From: Oxalobacteraceae bacterium CAVE-383
GTDB taxonomy: Bacteria > Pseudomonadota > Gammaproteobacteria > Burkholderiales > Burkholderiaceae_D
Length of the DNA stretch: 64,000 bases
Reading direction: 5' to 3'
NCBI GenBank assembly: GCA_004134995.1
Contig: REGP01000002.1
Location: 248,001-312,000, forward strand
Shown here piece by piece: positions 10,367 to 19,926 of the stretch. The translations under genes and the position numbers were made by a program. Under the pieces are notes generated by a model. The model ran no database searches, had not been told where the DNA came from, and saw only the letters and a program-made list of their open reading frames with translations. Numbering within the stretch: the stretch's first letter is position 1; the number at the start of each line of letters is the position of its first letter.

Positions 10367-10585
10367 ATGGCAAAAGACGACGTAATTCAGATGCAGGGCG
10401 AGATTCTTGAGAATCTCCCGAATGCAACATTCAGGGTAAAGCTGGAAAATGGCCATGTGGTTCTTGGGCATATTTCAGGAAAGATGCGGATGAACTATAT
10501 CCGCATCCTGCCGGGCGATAAGGTAACAGTTGAGCTGACGCCTTACGATTTGAGCCGTGCACGTATCGTGTTCAGAACCAAGTAA
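10367..10585 (+). CDS. infA: Translation initiation factor IF-1
   Basis: IF-1 is a 72-residue OB-fold protein that occupies the ribosomal A site during initiation. [20 protein letters not shown] and the [18 protein letters not shown] segment are unmistakable. Its position directly after secY is common in betaproteobacteria; in E. coli the gene lies elsewhere. Confidence 0.98.
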   Translation: MAKDDVIQMQGEILENLPNATFRVKLENGHVVLGHISGKMRMNYIRILPGDKVTVELTPYDLSRARIVFRTK

Positions 10586-10625
10586 TTAGATTCATATAAT
10601 TTAAGCTGAAAGAAAGAGGGCCAAA

Positions 10626-10739
10626 ATGAAAGTGCTCGCATCAGTCAAGCGGATCTGCCGCAACTGTAAGATCATCAAGCGCAAAGGCGTGGTTCGTGTC
10701 ATCTGCACCGAACCGCGTCATAAACAGCGCCAAGGTTAA
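10626..10739 (+). CDS. rpmJ: 50S ribosomal protein L36, zinc-ribbon form
   Basis: This 37-residue gene encodes [19 protein letters not shown] and ends in EPRHKQRQG. The zinc ligands C11, C14, C27 and H32 are all present, so it is the zinc-containing (C+) form. AAAGAGGG (10613-10620) precedes the ATG. Its position between infA and rpsM is canonical. Confidence 0.97.
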   Translation: MKVLASVKRICRNCKIIKRKGVVRVICTEPRHKQRQG

Positions 10740-10767
10740 TTTAACGTTATTGATCGAGGAATAACGC

Positions 10768-11133
10768 ATGGCACGTATTGCAGGGGTAAATATCCCAAAT
10801 CATCAACACACCGTTATCGGCCTTACCGCCATCTATGGTGTTGGCCGCCCACGGGCGCAAGAAATCTGCGACAAGACCGGTGTCCTGACCACTAAAAAGG
10901 TCAAGGATCTGGACGACAACGAGTTGGAAAAGCTTCGCGACGAAATTGCAAAATTCGTCGTTGAAGGTGACCTGCGTCGCGAACTGTCCATGAACATCAA
11001 GCGATTGATGGATCTGGGTTGTTACCGTGGTATGCGTCATCGCAAAGGCTTGCCTTGCCGTGGTCAGCGTACTCGCACCAATGCCCGTACTCGCAAGGGT
11101 CCGCGTAAGGCAGCGCAATCGCTGAAGAAATAA
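10768..11133 (+). CDS. rpsM: 30S ribosomal protein S13
   Basis: S13 (121 residues) forms intersubunit bridges and contacts the P-site t[23 protein letters not shown] and the C-terminal [24 protein letters not shown] sequence identify it. It begins the alpha-type block and has a GAGGAA site. Confidence 0.98.
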   Translation: MARIAGVNIPNHQHTVIGLTAIYGVGRPRAQEICDKTGVLTTKKVKDLDDNELEKLRDEIAKFVVEGDLRRELSMNIKRLMDLGCYRGMRHRKGLPCRGQRTRTNARTRKGPRKAAQSLKK

Positions 11134-11172
11134 TACCGTTACGGTTCACCGGTCGGTTTCAAGGAAATCATT

Positions 11173-11577
11173 ATGGCAAAAGCACCCAATAACGCCGCTG
11201 CAGCACGTGTGCGTAAGAAAGTTAAAAAGAACGTTGCTGAAGGCATCGCGCATATTCACGCGTCTTTCAACAACACCATCATCACCATTACCGATCGCCA
11301 GGGCAATGCGCTTTCCTGGGCAACTTCGGGTGGTGCAGGCTTCAAGGGTTCGCGTAAGTCGACACCATTTGCAGCGCAGGTCGCAGCAGAAGCCGCTGGT
11401 AAAGTGGCTGTCGAATGCGGCATCAAGAATCTGGAAGTTCGTATCAAGGGCCCTGGTCCTGGCCGCGAGTCTTCGGTTCGCGCACTGAACAATCTGGGTA
11501 TCAAGATCACCCAGATCCAGGACGTTACGCCTGTGCCGCATAACGGCTGCCGCCCTCCGAAGCGTCGCCGTATCTAA
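11173..11577 (+). CDS. rpsK: 30S ribosomal protein S11
   Basis: S11 (134 residues) lies on the platform near the mRNA exit. [20 protein letters not shown] and the C-terminal [18 protein letters not shown] are near-invariant. It is followed by an intrinsic-terminator-like hairpin and a 186-bp gap before rpsD, an interruption of the usual close spacing. Confidence 0.98.
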   Translation: MAKAPNNAAAARVRKKVKKNVAEGIAHIHASFNNTIITITDRQGNALSWATSGGAGFKGSRKSTPFAAQVAAEAAGKVAVECGIKNLEVRIKGPGPGRESSVRALNNLGIKITQIQDVTPVPHNGCRPPKRRRI

Positions 11578-11602
11578 TTTGTTGTTTGCAGTACGTCAGT
11601 TG

Positions 11603-11627
11603 CCCGCCAATTTCATTGGCGGGTTTT
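11603..11627 (+). terminator. Intrinsic terminator/attenuator after rpsK
   Basis: A perfect 9-bp stem (CCCGCCAAT at 11603-11611 with ATTGGCGGG at 11615-11623), a 3-nt loop and TTTT follow the rpsK stop by 25 bases. It could end or attenuate transcription before rpsD. Confidence 0.7.
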
Positions 11628-11645
11628 CTGCTTATAAAAGTAGTT

Positions 11646-11741
11646 GGTAACGGAAGCATGTCGTTACCTCGCTAAGCCCACTGTCTGGTTGTACGCGGAC
11701 CAGACTAGCGTTGCGGATGGCGCATAAGCGTCACAGCAACG
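11646..11741 (+). promoter_or_regulatory. Triple stem-loop leader upstream of rpsD
   Basis: Three consecutive hairpins lie between the rpsK terminator and rpsD. They are GGTAACG/CGTTACC (11646-11652, 11662-11668), GTCTGGT/ACCAGAC (11683-11689, 11699-11705), and a compound helix CGTTGC/GCAACG (11709-11714, 11736-11741) enclosing TGGCGC/GCGTCA. None has a U-tract. A TATAAA at 11633-11638 could be a -10 element, but no good -35 was seen. Confidence 0.45.
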
Positions 11742-11763
11742 TCATTTAATTAAAGGAAATACC

Positions 11764-12387
11764 GTGGCACGTTATATCGGACCTAAAGCAAAACTCTCCC
11801 GCCGTGAAGGTACGGACCTGTTCCTCAAGAGCGCACGCCGCTCGCTGGATTCCAAGTGCAAACTGGATTCCAAGCCAGGCCAGCATGGCCGCACTTCCGG
11901 CGCACGTACATCGGACTACGGCAATCAACTGCGTGAAAAGCAAAAAGTGAAGCGCATGTACGGCATTCTGGAACGCCAGTTCCGCCGTTATTTCGCCGAA
12001 GGCTCCCGCCGCAAGGGCAGCACCGGCGAAGTCATGCTGAAGTTGCTGGAATCGCGCCTCGACAACGTCGCCTATCGCATGGGCTTCGGTTCGACTCGCG
12101 CTGAAGCGCGGCAGCTGGTGTCGCACAAGGCGTTCACGGTCAATTCGGTAGTCGTCAACATCGCATCGTATCAAGTGAAGCCGGGCGACGTGGTCGCCGT
12201 GCGCGAAAAGGCCAAGAAGCAAGTTCGTATCGTCGAAGCGCTGGCATTGGCCGCACAAGTCGGCATGCCTTCGTGGGTCGACGTCGATGCCAAGAAAATG
12301 GAAGGCATTTTCAAATCGCTGCCGGATCGCAGCGAATTCGCCAACGACGTCAACGAATCCCTGATCGTCGAACTGTATTCCCGTTAA
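11764..12387 (+). CDS. rpsD: 30S ribosomal protein S4
   Basis: S4 (207 residues) nucleates 30S assembly and in E. coli represses the alpha operon. It starts with GTG at 11764 behind AAAGGAAAT. The N-terminal domain has a single Cys ([20 protein letters not shown]), so this is the zinc-free form. The S4 RNA-binding domain is central ([20 protein letters not shown], about residues 96-115). The structured leader upstream makes autogenous control plausible. Confidence 0.98.
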   Translation: MARYIGPKAKLSRREGTDLFLKSARRSLDSKCKLDSKPGQHGRTSGARTSDYGNQLREKQKVKRMYGILERQFRRYFAEGSRRKGSTGEVMLKLLESRLDNVAYRMGFGSTRAEARQLVSHKAFTVNSVVVNIASYQVKPGDVVAVREKAKKQVRIVEALALAAQVGMPSWVDVDAKKMEGIFKSLPDRSEFANDVNESLIVELYSR

Positions 12388-12424
12388 TACCGGTGCGGCG
12401 TAAGCCGCATCGCGTCAGTGATCA

Positions 12425-12452
12425 GCCCTTCTCCCCGCGAGAGGGGCATTTT
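12425..12452 (+). terminator. Terminator-like hairpin between rpsD and rpoA
   Basis: GCCCTTCTC (12425-12433) pairs with GAGAGGGGC (12439-12447) with one G-U pair and a 5-nt loop, followed by ATTTT. It lies 38 bases after the rpsD stop, where partial termination would set the rpoA level. Confidence 0.5.
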
Positions 12453-12508
12453 ATAGAGCCGTCAGCCTTATCGGTGTAACGAGCCGAGGGTATTGAAAAG
12501 GACAATCC

Positions 12509-13486
12509 ATGCAAAATAGTTTGTTGAAGCCGCGTATTATTGAAGTTGAAGCGCTTGGCGCCGGTCATGCCAAGGTCGTCATGGAACCGTTTGAACGTGG
12601 CTATGGCCATACGCTGGGCAATGCGTTGCGCCGCGTTCTGCTGTCGTCGATGGTCGGCTATGCGCCGACTGAAGTCGTGATCGCAGGTGTCGTGCACGAA
12701 TATTCGTCGCTGGACGGCGTGCAGGAAGACGTTGTCGATATCCTGTTGAACCTGAAAGGCGTCGTATTCAAGCTGCATAACCGCGACGACGTCGCACTGA
12801 CCCTGAAAAAAGAAGGCGAAGGCGCAGTGCTGGCTTCGGACATCGACTTGCCGCATGACGTCGAGCTGATCAATCCGAATCACGTGATCGCCAATCTGAC
12901 CGCCGGCGGCAAGCTGGACATGCAGATCAAGGTCGAAAAGGGCCGCGGCTATGTGCCGGGCAACGTTCGCCGCCTGACTGAAGACGCCAACAAGACCATC
13001 GGCCGCATCATTCTGGACGCATCGTTTTCGCCAGTTCGCCGCGTGTCTTACGCAGTGGAATCGGCGCGTGTCGAACAGCGTACCGATCTGGACAAGCTGG
13101 TCATCAACATCGAAACCAACGGCGTCATCACGCCGGAAGAAGCGATTCGCCAATCGGCGCGCGTGCTGGTCGATCAACTGAATGTATTCGCGGCGCTGGA
13201 AGGCACCGAAGCGGCTGCCGAAGCACCTTCGCGCGCACCGCAGGTCGATCCGATCCTGTTGCGTCCGGTCGACGACCTGGAACTGACAGTACGTTCGGCC
13301 AACTGCCTCAAAGCAGAAAACATTTACTACATTGGCGATCTGATCCAGCGTAGTGAAAATGAACTGTTGAAGACACCGAACCTGGGTCGCAAATCCTTGA
13401 ATGAAATCAAGGAAGTCCTGGCGTCGCGCGGCCTGACACTGGGCATGAAGCTGGAAAACTGGCCGCCTGCAGGCCTGGAAAAATAA
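12509..13486 (+). CDS. rpoA: RNA polymerase alpha subunit
   Basis: This is the alpha subunit (325 residues), which dimerises to start core polymerase assembly and contacts UP elements and activators. The N-terminal domain has [20 protein letters not shown] (about residues 28-47). The C-terminal domain has [20 protein letters not shown] and the helix-hairpin [14 protein letters not shown], which contain the residues that bind DNA in the family. An acidic/alanine linker ([14 protein letters not shown]) joins the domains. AAAGGA precedes the ATG. Confidence 0.98.
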   Translation: MQNSLLKPRIIEVEALGAGHAKVVMEPFERGYGHTLGNALRRVLLSSMVGYAPTEVVIAGVVHEYSSLDGVQEDVVDILLNLKGVVFKLHNRDDVALTLKKEGEGAVLASDIDLPHDVELINPNHVIANLTAGGKLDMQIKVEKGRGYVPGNVRRLTEDANKTIGRIILDASFSPVRRVSYAVESARVEQRTDLDKLVINIETNGVITPEEAIRQSARVLVDQLNVFAALEGTEAAAEAPSRAPQVDPILLRPVDDLELTVRSANCLKAENIYYIGDLIQRSENELLKTPNLGRKSLNEIKEVLASRGLTLGMKLENWPPAGLEK

Positions 13487-13497
13487 TGTGCGATAAT

Positions 13498-13531
13498 CGC
13501 CGGCTTCGCGCAAAGCGTGAAGCCGGCGTTT
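13498..13531 (+). terminator. Terminator-like hairpin between rpoA and rplQ
   Basis: A 10-bp GC-rich stem (CGCCGGCTTC at 13498-13507 with GAAGCCGGCG at 13519-13528) is followed by only three T residues. Partial attenuation before rplQ is more likely than full termination. Confidence 0.45.
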
Positions 13532-13674
13532 CATGGCGCATGGCACTACAGTAGTACCGCTGTATCGAAGTCGCATCACCCTGTTTGCAGCACAACACCA
13601 AACCGGTCCGCGGCAACCCGACCAGGGCGCCGATCGAAGAACTGGATTTTTATTTAAAACTTAAAGGAAATATC

Positions 13675-14070
13675 ATGCGTCACCGTCACGGCCTTCGTAA
13701 ACTGAATCGTACTTCTTCCCACCGTCTCGCAATGCTGCGCAACATGATGGTTTCGCTGCTGCGCCACGAAGCAATCAAGACCACGCTGCCGAAGGCAAAG
13801 GAACTGCGCCGCGTCGTCGAACCAATGCTGACATTGGGCAAGACCGACACACTGGCAAACAAGCGCCTGGCTTTCAGCCGCCTGCGCGACCGCGAAATCG
13901 TCGGCAAGCTGTTTTCGGATCTGGGTCCACGTTACGCAACACGTAACGGCGGTTATCTGCGCATCCTGAAAATGGGTTTCCGCGTTGGCGACAATGCCCC
14001 GATGGCTTTCGTCGAACTGCTGGACCGTCCTGAAGTCAGCGACGACGCAGACGTACCTACAGCGGAATAA
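13675..14070 (+). CDS. rplQ: 50S ribosomal protein L17
   Basis: L17 (131 residues) is the last gene of the cluster. I start it at the ATG at 13675 ([20 protein letters not shown]), which has AAAGGAAA upstream; the in-frame ATG at 13585 would add 30 residues without family support. The tail [13 protein letters not shown] is acidic and variable. A strong terminator follows. Confidence 0.98.
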   Translation: MRHRHGLRKLNRTSSHRLAMLRNMMVSLLRHEAIKTTLPKAKELRRVVEPMLTLGKTDTLANKRLAFSRLRDREIVGKLFSDLGPRYATRNGGYLRILKMGFRVGDNAPMAFVELLDRPEVSDDADVPTAE

Positions 14071-14109
14071 TATCGATCGATGACTAGCAGATAGTCCGAT
14101 ATATGGAAG

Positions 14110-14133
14110 AGCCAGGCGATGCCTGGCTTTTTT
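14110..14133 (+). terminator. Intrinsic terminator at the end of the ribosomal cluster
   Basis: AGCCAGGC (14110-14117), loop GAT, GCCTGGCT (14121-14128), then a run of T. It ends the rplQ transcript and overlaps the beginning of an overlong dsbD frame. Confidence 0.85.
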
Positions 14134-14250
14134 GCTTTTTGCGCATATCTATTTTCGGCATGTCGAAACTGCCGGGCCGCCCGGCGGAAACGGCAGGCTG
14201 TGGTATATTTTTGGCCGGCGCAGGTCCTGCCGAACACTGAAAGAATGCAA

Positions 14251-16077
14251 ATGATTTCCCCTGTTTCGAATCCGATGTCGTCCTCGGTGCCCCGGCATGC
14301 GTTTCGCGCCTGGCTGATGGCGCTGTCTTTATTATTGCTGGGCTTCTTGCTGTTGGCGCCCCTGGCGCATGCCGAAGACAATTTCCTCGAGCCGGAACAG
14401 GCATTCAAATTCTCCGCGCAGATGGCCGATGCCCACACGCTAGAGATCAGCTACAACATTGCCGACGGTTATTACATGTACCGCGAGCGTTTTCATTTCA
14501 AGGCGGACAACGGCGCCAAACTCGGCCAGCCCGTATTCCCGGCCGGGAAAATAAAATTCGATCAGACTTTCCAGAAGGACGTCGAGACCTATCGCGGCAA
14601 AGTCAGCATCCGCATTCCCATTACCGGTGACACGCCGTTCCGCCTGACGTCAACCGCTCAGGGCTGCACCGATAAGGGCTTGTGCTATTCCCCGATGGAT
14701 TCGGCCGCGCAACTGACGCCGATCAGCACCGCGGCCGGCAATACCATGAGCGTTACCGTCGTGGCGCCGGCAGCAAATGACGCGGCAGGCAGCGCAGGCG
14801 CGATAGGCGCAAGCAGCGACGGCAACGATATCGGCAGCATCCAGGCCTCACTGAGCAGCGGCAGACTACTCGTGATTCTGCCCTTGTTCTTCCTGCTGGG
14901 CCTGGGACTGTCCCTGACGCCCTGCGTATTGCCGATGGTGCCTATCCTGTCGTCGATTATCGTCGGCGAAGGCGCGCGTTCCTCGCGCGGACGCGGCTTG
15001 CTGCTGTCGGCGGTGTATGCGCTGGGCATGGCGCTGGTATATACCGCATTGGGCGTGGCGGCCGGACTGGCTGGACAGGGGCTGGCGGCCGCGCTGCAGA
15101 ACCCGTGGGTGCTGAGCTTGTTCGCGCTGTTGCTGATTGCGTTGTCGCTGTCGATGTTCGGTTTCTATGAGCTGCAGGTGCCGGCATCGTGGCAAACCCG
15201 GCTGTCGCAGGCATCGGGCGGCCAGGACGGCGGCAAACTGATCGGGGTATTCGTCATGGGCGCCATTTCGGCGCTGATCGTCGGCCCCTGCGTGGCGGCG
15301 CCTCTGGCCGGCGCCTTGCTGTACATCAGCCAATCCCGCGACGTATTGATCGGCGGCAGTGCGCTGTTTGCAATGGCTGCAGGCATGAGCGTGCCGTTAT
15401 TGCTGGTTGGCGTGTCGGCCGGTGCGTTGCTGCCGCGCGCCGGCGGCTGGATGGAAGGCGTCAAGCGCTTCTTCGGCGTATTGATGCTGGCTACCGCGCT
15501 GTGGATGGTCATGCCGGTATTGCCGGGCGCCGCGGCGGTCGCGTGCTGGGCATTGCTGGGGCTGGGCTATGGCGCCTACATGGTCTGGGGGCAGCAAGGC
15601 GGCTGGATCGCCAAAGGCGTGGGGGTGGCTGCGCTGATCCTGGGCGGCCTGCAACTGGTCAATGTCAGCACCGGCGGCCGCGATGCCTTGGCGCCGCTGG
15701 CGCAACTGGCCGGCGCGCCGCAATCGAAGCTCGATTTCCGCCGCGTCAAGTCGGAAGCCGAACTCGATGCCGTGCTGGCGCAGACGGGCGGCAAGCCGGT
15801 CATGCTGGATTTCTATGCGGATTGGTGCGTGAGCTGCGTTGAAATGGAAAAGAGCACCTACACGGATCCGCAAGTGCACGCGGCGCTCGGCAGTTTTATC
15901 TTGCTGAAAGCGGACGTGACTGCCAATAACGCCGACGACAAGGCATTGTTGAAACGTTTCGCACTGTTCGGCCCGCCGGGCATCATCTTTTACGACGGCA
16001 ATGGCCGCAAACAGGACAACAAAACCCTGATCGGCTACGAAAACGCGCAACAATTTGCAAAACGGCTGGCATTGTAA
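14251..16077 (+). CDS. dsbD: Thiol:disulfide interchange protein DsbD
   Basis: DsbD carries electrons from cytoplasmic thioredoxin across the inner membrane to periplasmic DsbC/DsbG and CcmG-like partners. From 14251 the protein is 608 residues. It has a signal peptide ending at about LAHA/ED (residue 41), a periplasmic alpha domain with the redox pair C139/C145 (QGCTDKGLCYSP), and eight or so membrane segments with Cys in LTPCVLPMVP and VGPCVAAPLAG. A C-terminal thioredoxin domain has C526-V-S-C529. The start at 14251 fits GAAAG at 14239-14243; 14245 and 14275 are alternatives. A longer frame from 14119 runs through the rplQ terminator and is rejected. Confidence 0.96.
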   Translation: MISPVSNPMSSSVPRHAFRAWLMALSLLLLGFLLLAPLAHAEDNFLEPEQAFKFSAQMADAHTLEISYNIADGYYMYRERFHFKADNGAKLGQPVFPAGKIKFDQTFQKDVETYRGKVSIRIPITGDTPFRLTSTAQGCTDKGLCYSPMDSAAQLTPISTAAGNTMSVTVVAPAANDAAGSAGAIGASSDGNDIGSIQASLSSGRLLVILPLFFLLGLGLSLTPCVLPMVPILSSIIVGEGARSSRGRGLLLSAVYALGMALVYTALGVAAGLAGQGLAAALQNPWVLSLFALLLIALSLSMFGFYELQVPASWQTRLSQASGGQDGGKLIGVFVMGAISALIVGPCVAAPLAGALLYISQSRDVLIGGSALFAMAAGMSVPLLLVGVSAGALLPRAGGWMEGVKRFFGVLMLATALWMVMPVLPGAAAVACWALLGLGYGAYMVWGQQGGWIAKGVGVAALILGGLQLVNVSTGGRDALAPLAQLAGAPQSKLDFRRVKSEAELDAVLAQTGGKPVMLDFYADWCVSCVEMEKSTYTDPQVHAALGSFILLKADVTANNADDKALLKRFALFGPPGIIFYDGNGRKQDNKTLIGYENAQQFAKRLAL

Positions 16078-16156
16078 AAGCAAAATCCATAGCTTTTGCG
16101 AAAGCCTTGCTGCATTTGTATGAAATTTTGCTATATGCAAAGTCCTTAAGAATTGT

Positions 16157-16184
16157 TTGCCGCCGAAGATGTCAACGCTATAGT
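16157..16184 (+). promoter_or_regulatory. Candidate promoter of the peroxiredoxin gene
   Basis: TTGCCG (16157-16162) and TATAGT (16179-16184) are 16 bases apart, about 40 bases before the ATG. Pattern match only; no OxyR-like site was recognised. Confidence 0.4.
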
Positions 16185-16223
16185 TATTCGTCCAGCTATC
16201 GATGTTCATCAAGGAGACTCACC

Positions 16224-16862
16224 ATGACCTTACGTTTGGGCGATACCGCCCCTGATTTCGAGCAGGATTCCACGATCGGCAAGATCAAATTCCATGAATG
16301 GGCCGGCGACTCCTGGGTTGTGCTGTTTTCCCATCCTGCCGACTTTACCCCGGTCTGCACCACCGAACTGGGACTCACCGCCAAACTCAAGCCTGAATTC
16401 GACAAGCGCAACGTCAAGGCGATCGCACTGTCGGTCGATCCGGCCGACGCCCATGCCAGCTGGATCAAGGATATCGAGGCAACCCAAAAAACCGTGGTCG
16501 GCTTCCCGATCATCGCCGACGTCGATAAATCCGTTTCGACGCTGTACGACATGATCCATCCGAACCAGTCGGAAACGGCGACGGTGCGCTCGGTATTCAT
16601 CATCGATCCGAAGAAGAAAGTGCGTCTGACCCTGACGTATCCGATGAGCACCGGACGCAATTTCAACGAAATCCTGCGTGTCATCGACGCCCTGCAACTG
16701 ACCGACTCCCATACCGTGGCAACGCCGGGCAACTGGCAGGACGGCGACGACGTGATCATTCCGCTGTCGATCAAGGACGAGGAAGTGATCAAGCAGAAAT
16801 ATCCGAAGGGCTACAAGGCCGAGCGGCCTTATCTGCGCCTGACGCCACAGCCGAACAAGTAA
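16224..16862 (+). CDS. 1-Cys peroxiredoxin (Prx6 type)
   Basis: This 212-residue thiol peroxidase reduces hydrogen peroxide and organic hydroperoxides. The peroxidatic cysteine is C45 in HPADFTPVCTTELG. The Prx6-type C-terminal extension follows (PGNWQDGDDVIIPLSIKDEE). I see no resolving Cys in the usual 2-Cys position, which fits the 1-Cys class. The start at 16224 has AAGGAG at 16211-16216; a longer frame from 16107 has no support. It is monocistronic between dsbD and a bidirectional terminator. Confidence 0.93.
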   Translation: MTLRLGDTAPDFEQDSTIGKIKFHEWAGDSWVVLFSHPADFTPVCTTELGLTAKLKPEFDKRNVKAIALSVDPADAHASWIKDIEATQKTVVGFPIIADVDKSVSTLYDMIHPNQSETATVRSVFIIDPKKKVRLTLTYPMSTGRNFNEILRVIDALQLTDSHTVATPGNWQDGDDVIIPLSIKDEEVIKQKYPKGYKAERPYLRLTPQPNK

Positions 16863-16904
16863 GCGGCGCAAGCGTCGAAAACAGCGCAAAACGCGAAGCG
16901 CGTA

Positions 16905-16942
16905 AAAAAACGTCCCGGACATTGCTGTACGGGACGTTTTTT
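16905..16942. terminator. Bidirectional terminator between the peroxiredoxin gene and hemB
   Basis: The stem of CGTCCCG (16911-16917) and CGGGACG (16930-16936) is flanked by six A on the left and six T on the right, so it can serve the converging peroxiredoxin (+) and hemB (-) transcripts. Confidence 0.85.
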
Positions 16943-16966
16943 ATTGTGCTGCTTGTTTGCGTAAAT

Positions 16967-17989
<1,023 letters not shown>

Positions 17990-18092
17990 TTATAAAGTTT
18001 ATTCCTGGGGGGCAAGAACTTTTCCGCGAATGGCCGTTCTATTGCGCAGGTATTCGTTACCTCCCGCGCATGCTCATCCCTCATGACGCGGG

Positions 18093-18147
18093 ATCGTGCC
18101 TATCGGCACGATATTAACCCCGGAAAGACAAATGTGCTTTCCGGGGT
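18093..18147 (-). terminator. Paired hairpins in the engB-hemB gap
   Basis: An 11-bp perfect stem (ACCCCGGAAAG at 18117-18127 with CTTTCCGGGGT at 18137-18147) lies 4 bases past the engB stop. A second stem (ATCGTGCC/GGCACGAT, about 18093-18112) lies just beyond. The first has a T-run only on the plus strand, so strength in the engB direction is uncertain. Confidence 0.5.
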
Positions 18148-18151
18148 CTTT

Positions 18152-18877
18152 TTATGCCCCCGCCGGCGGCGAGTCGGCGGAGATGTCCGAATCGGATTCC
18201 GTCAACGGCAAGGGCTGGTCCAGCCCGGCCAGCGCCAGAATGCGGGCATCCGCTTCCTCCAGACCGGTGCGCTTGAGCGCGGAAAACAACTGGGCGGTGA
18301 AGGGAAACGGCTTGCCGTCCTCGTCCACATAGCTCGACAACACCGTATTTGCCATGCGCAGCGCATTGGCCTGCTCATTGCGATTGAGCTTGTCGGCCTT
18401 GCTTAAAATGCAATGCAATGGCTTGCCGGTGGGCGCAAACCATTCGACCATCTGAATATCCAGATCGGTGAAAGGGCGGCGCGAATCCACAATCAGCACC
18501 AGCGCGGCCAGTTGTTCACGGGCGCGCACGTAATCGCCCAGCAGTTCCTGCCAGTGCAGCTTGGCCGAACCGGAGACCTCGGCGTAGCCGTAGCCGGGCA
18601 AGTCGACCAGCAAGGCGCGGATTTCGTCGACTTTGGTTTCGTCCTTGCGATGCTGGCCCACATGCGCGCCGCCGATCGAGAAATAATTGATATGCTGTGT
18701 CCGGCCCGGCGTCTTGGAGGCGAATGCGAGCTTTTTCTGATTGCAGAGGATATTGATCGCAGTCGATTTGCCGGCATTGGAACGGCCGGCGAAGGCGATT
18801 TCCGGCACGTGCAGTCTGGGCAGGTCGCGCAAGTGATTTACTGTTGTAAAGAAGCGTGCTTGCCAAAGTAGGGACAT
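18152..18877 (-). CDS. engB: Ribosome biogenesis GTPase EngB (YihA/YsxC)
   Basis: EngB is a TrmE-Era-class GTPase needed for late 50S assembly. The 241-residue protein has G1 GRSNAGKST (about residues 31-39), G2 region [13 protein letters not shown]3 DLPGYGYA and G4 LSKADKL (SKAD where the usual motif is TKxD). A short variable acidic tail follows the GTPase domain. It is divergent from the cytochrome c4 gene across a 255-bp gap. Confidence 0.96.
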   Translation of the reverse strand: MSLLWQARFFTTVNHLRDLPRLHVPEIAFAGRSNAGKSTAINILCNQKKLAFASKTPGRTQHINYFSIGGAHVGQHRKDETKVDEIRALLVDLPGYGYAEVSGSAKLHWQELLGDYVRAREQLAALVLIVDSRRPFTDLDIQMVEWFAPTGKPLHCILSKADKLNRNEQANALRMANTVLSSYVDEDGKPFPFTAQLFSALKRTGLEEADARILALAGLDQPLPLTESDSDISADSPPAGA

Positions 18878-19132
18878 AGAGGGATCAGTAGAAAATGCAA
18901 TGCGGGGGGCAAAAATGCCAGAAAGCTATTGTACAATAAGGGGTTATAGCTTGTTGACTTGCTTGGGGGCGGTTGCAGGGGCGCCGGCGCAGTTGGGAGC
19001 CGGTTCGCATGATCTGCAACAGCTTCGTATCAACCGTGGATCGACCGTGGAGCGGGGACAATAAGGGGAGCAGTAGCTGCACTGTATCGCCGCCGCTGAC
19101 AGAATTTTATTATCAAGTCTTAGGGTGTTTGA

Positions 19133-19810
19133 ATGAACCGTGCCTTTTCGCCATTTCTGAAGTCCTTGCTGACCGCATTGATTGCCTTTTCGTCCATCGC
19201 CGCTTCCGCTGCGGATGCACCGGCAGCGCCTGCCAAGGCCGACCCCGCCAAGGGCGAAGCCCTGTATTCCGCCGGCGACGCGGCCCGCAACCTGACTGCC
19301 TGCGTATCCTGCCACGGCGCGGCCGGCAACTCGACCATCACGCAGAACCCGCGTCTGGCCGGCCAGCACGATGCCTACATCATGAAGCAGCTGAAAGACT
19401 TCAAGTCCGGCGACCGCAGCAATCCGATCATGTCGCCACTGGCCAAGCTGCTCACCGATGACGACATCAGGAATCTGGCCGCATACCTGAACGCGCAGGC
19501 GCCAAAACCGGGCGCCGCGAAAAATGCCGCGACCCTGGCGTTGGGCAAGCAAATCTATCGCGGCGGCATTGCCGACAAGAACGTACCGGCCTGCGCTGCC
19601 TGCCATGGCCCGACCGGCGCCGGCATTCCAGCGCAATATCCGCGTCTGGCCGGCCAGCATCAGGATTACACTATCGCCGAGCTGACCAACTTCCGCGCCA
19701 CGACCGGCGCCAATGTGCGCAACAACAGCGCGCCGATGAAAACCATTGCGGCGCGCCTGTCCGATGACGAAATCAAGGCAGTCTCGGATTACATTGCCGG
19801 ATTGAAGTAA
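19133..19810 (+). CDS. Cytochrome c4-type dihaem cytochrome c
   Basis: This periplasmic electron carrier has 225 residues. A signal peptide (about residues 1-27, ending ASAAD) is followed by two homologous cytochrome c domains with haem sites C57-VSC-H61 and C154-AAC-H158. Each is followed by a PRLAGQH segment and a later Met (SNPIMSP and SAPMKT) that can serve as axial ligand. Such c4 proteins usually feed terminal oxidases. Next comes the System II biogenesis pair that would mature it, after a strong terminator. Confidence 0.95.
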   Translation: MNRAFSPFLKSLLTALIAFSSIAASAADAPAAPAKADPAKGEALYSAGDAARNLTACVSCHGAAGNSTITQNPRLAGQHDAYIMKQLKDFKSGDRSNPIMSPLAKLLTDDDIRNLAAYLNAQAPKPGAAKNAATLALGKQIYRGGIADKNVPACAACHGPTGAGIPAQYPRLAGQHQDYTIAELTNFRATTGANVRNNSAPMKTIAARLSDDEIKAVSDYIAGLK

Positions 19811-19832
19811 AACCAAGTAAATAATTATCGAG

Positions 19833-19860
19833 GGGGTGGCTGATTAGCCACCCCTTTTTT
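19833..19860 (+). terminator. Intrinsic terminator after the cytochrome c4 gene
   Basis: GGGGTGGCT (19833-19841), loop GATT, AGCCACCCC (19846-19854), then six T. Confidence 0.88.
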
Positions 19861-19926
19861 CATTTTTCGGACAGCCTTTGTTACAAATTGTATGGCAGGA
19901 CATCGAAATAACCATGAGTGTCGTTT

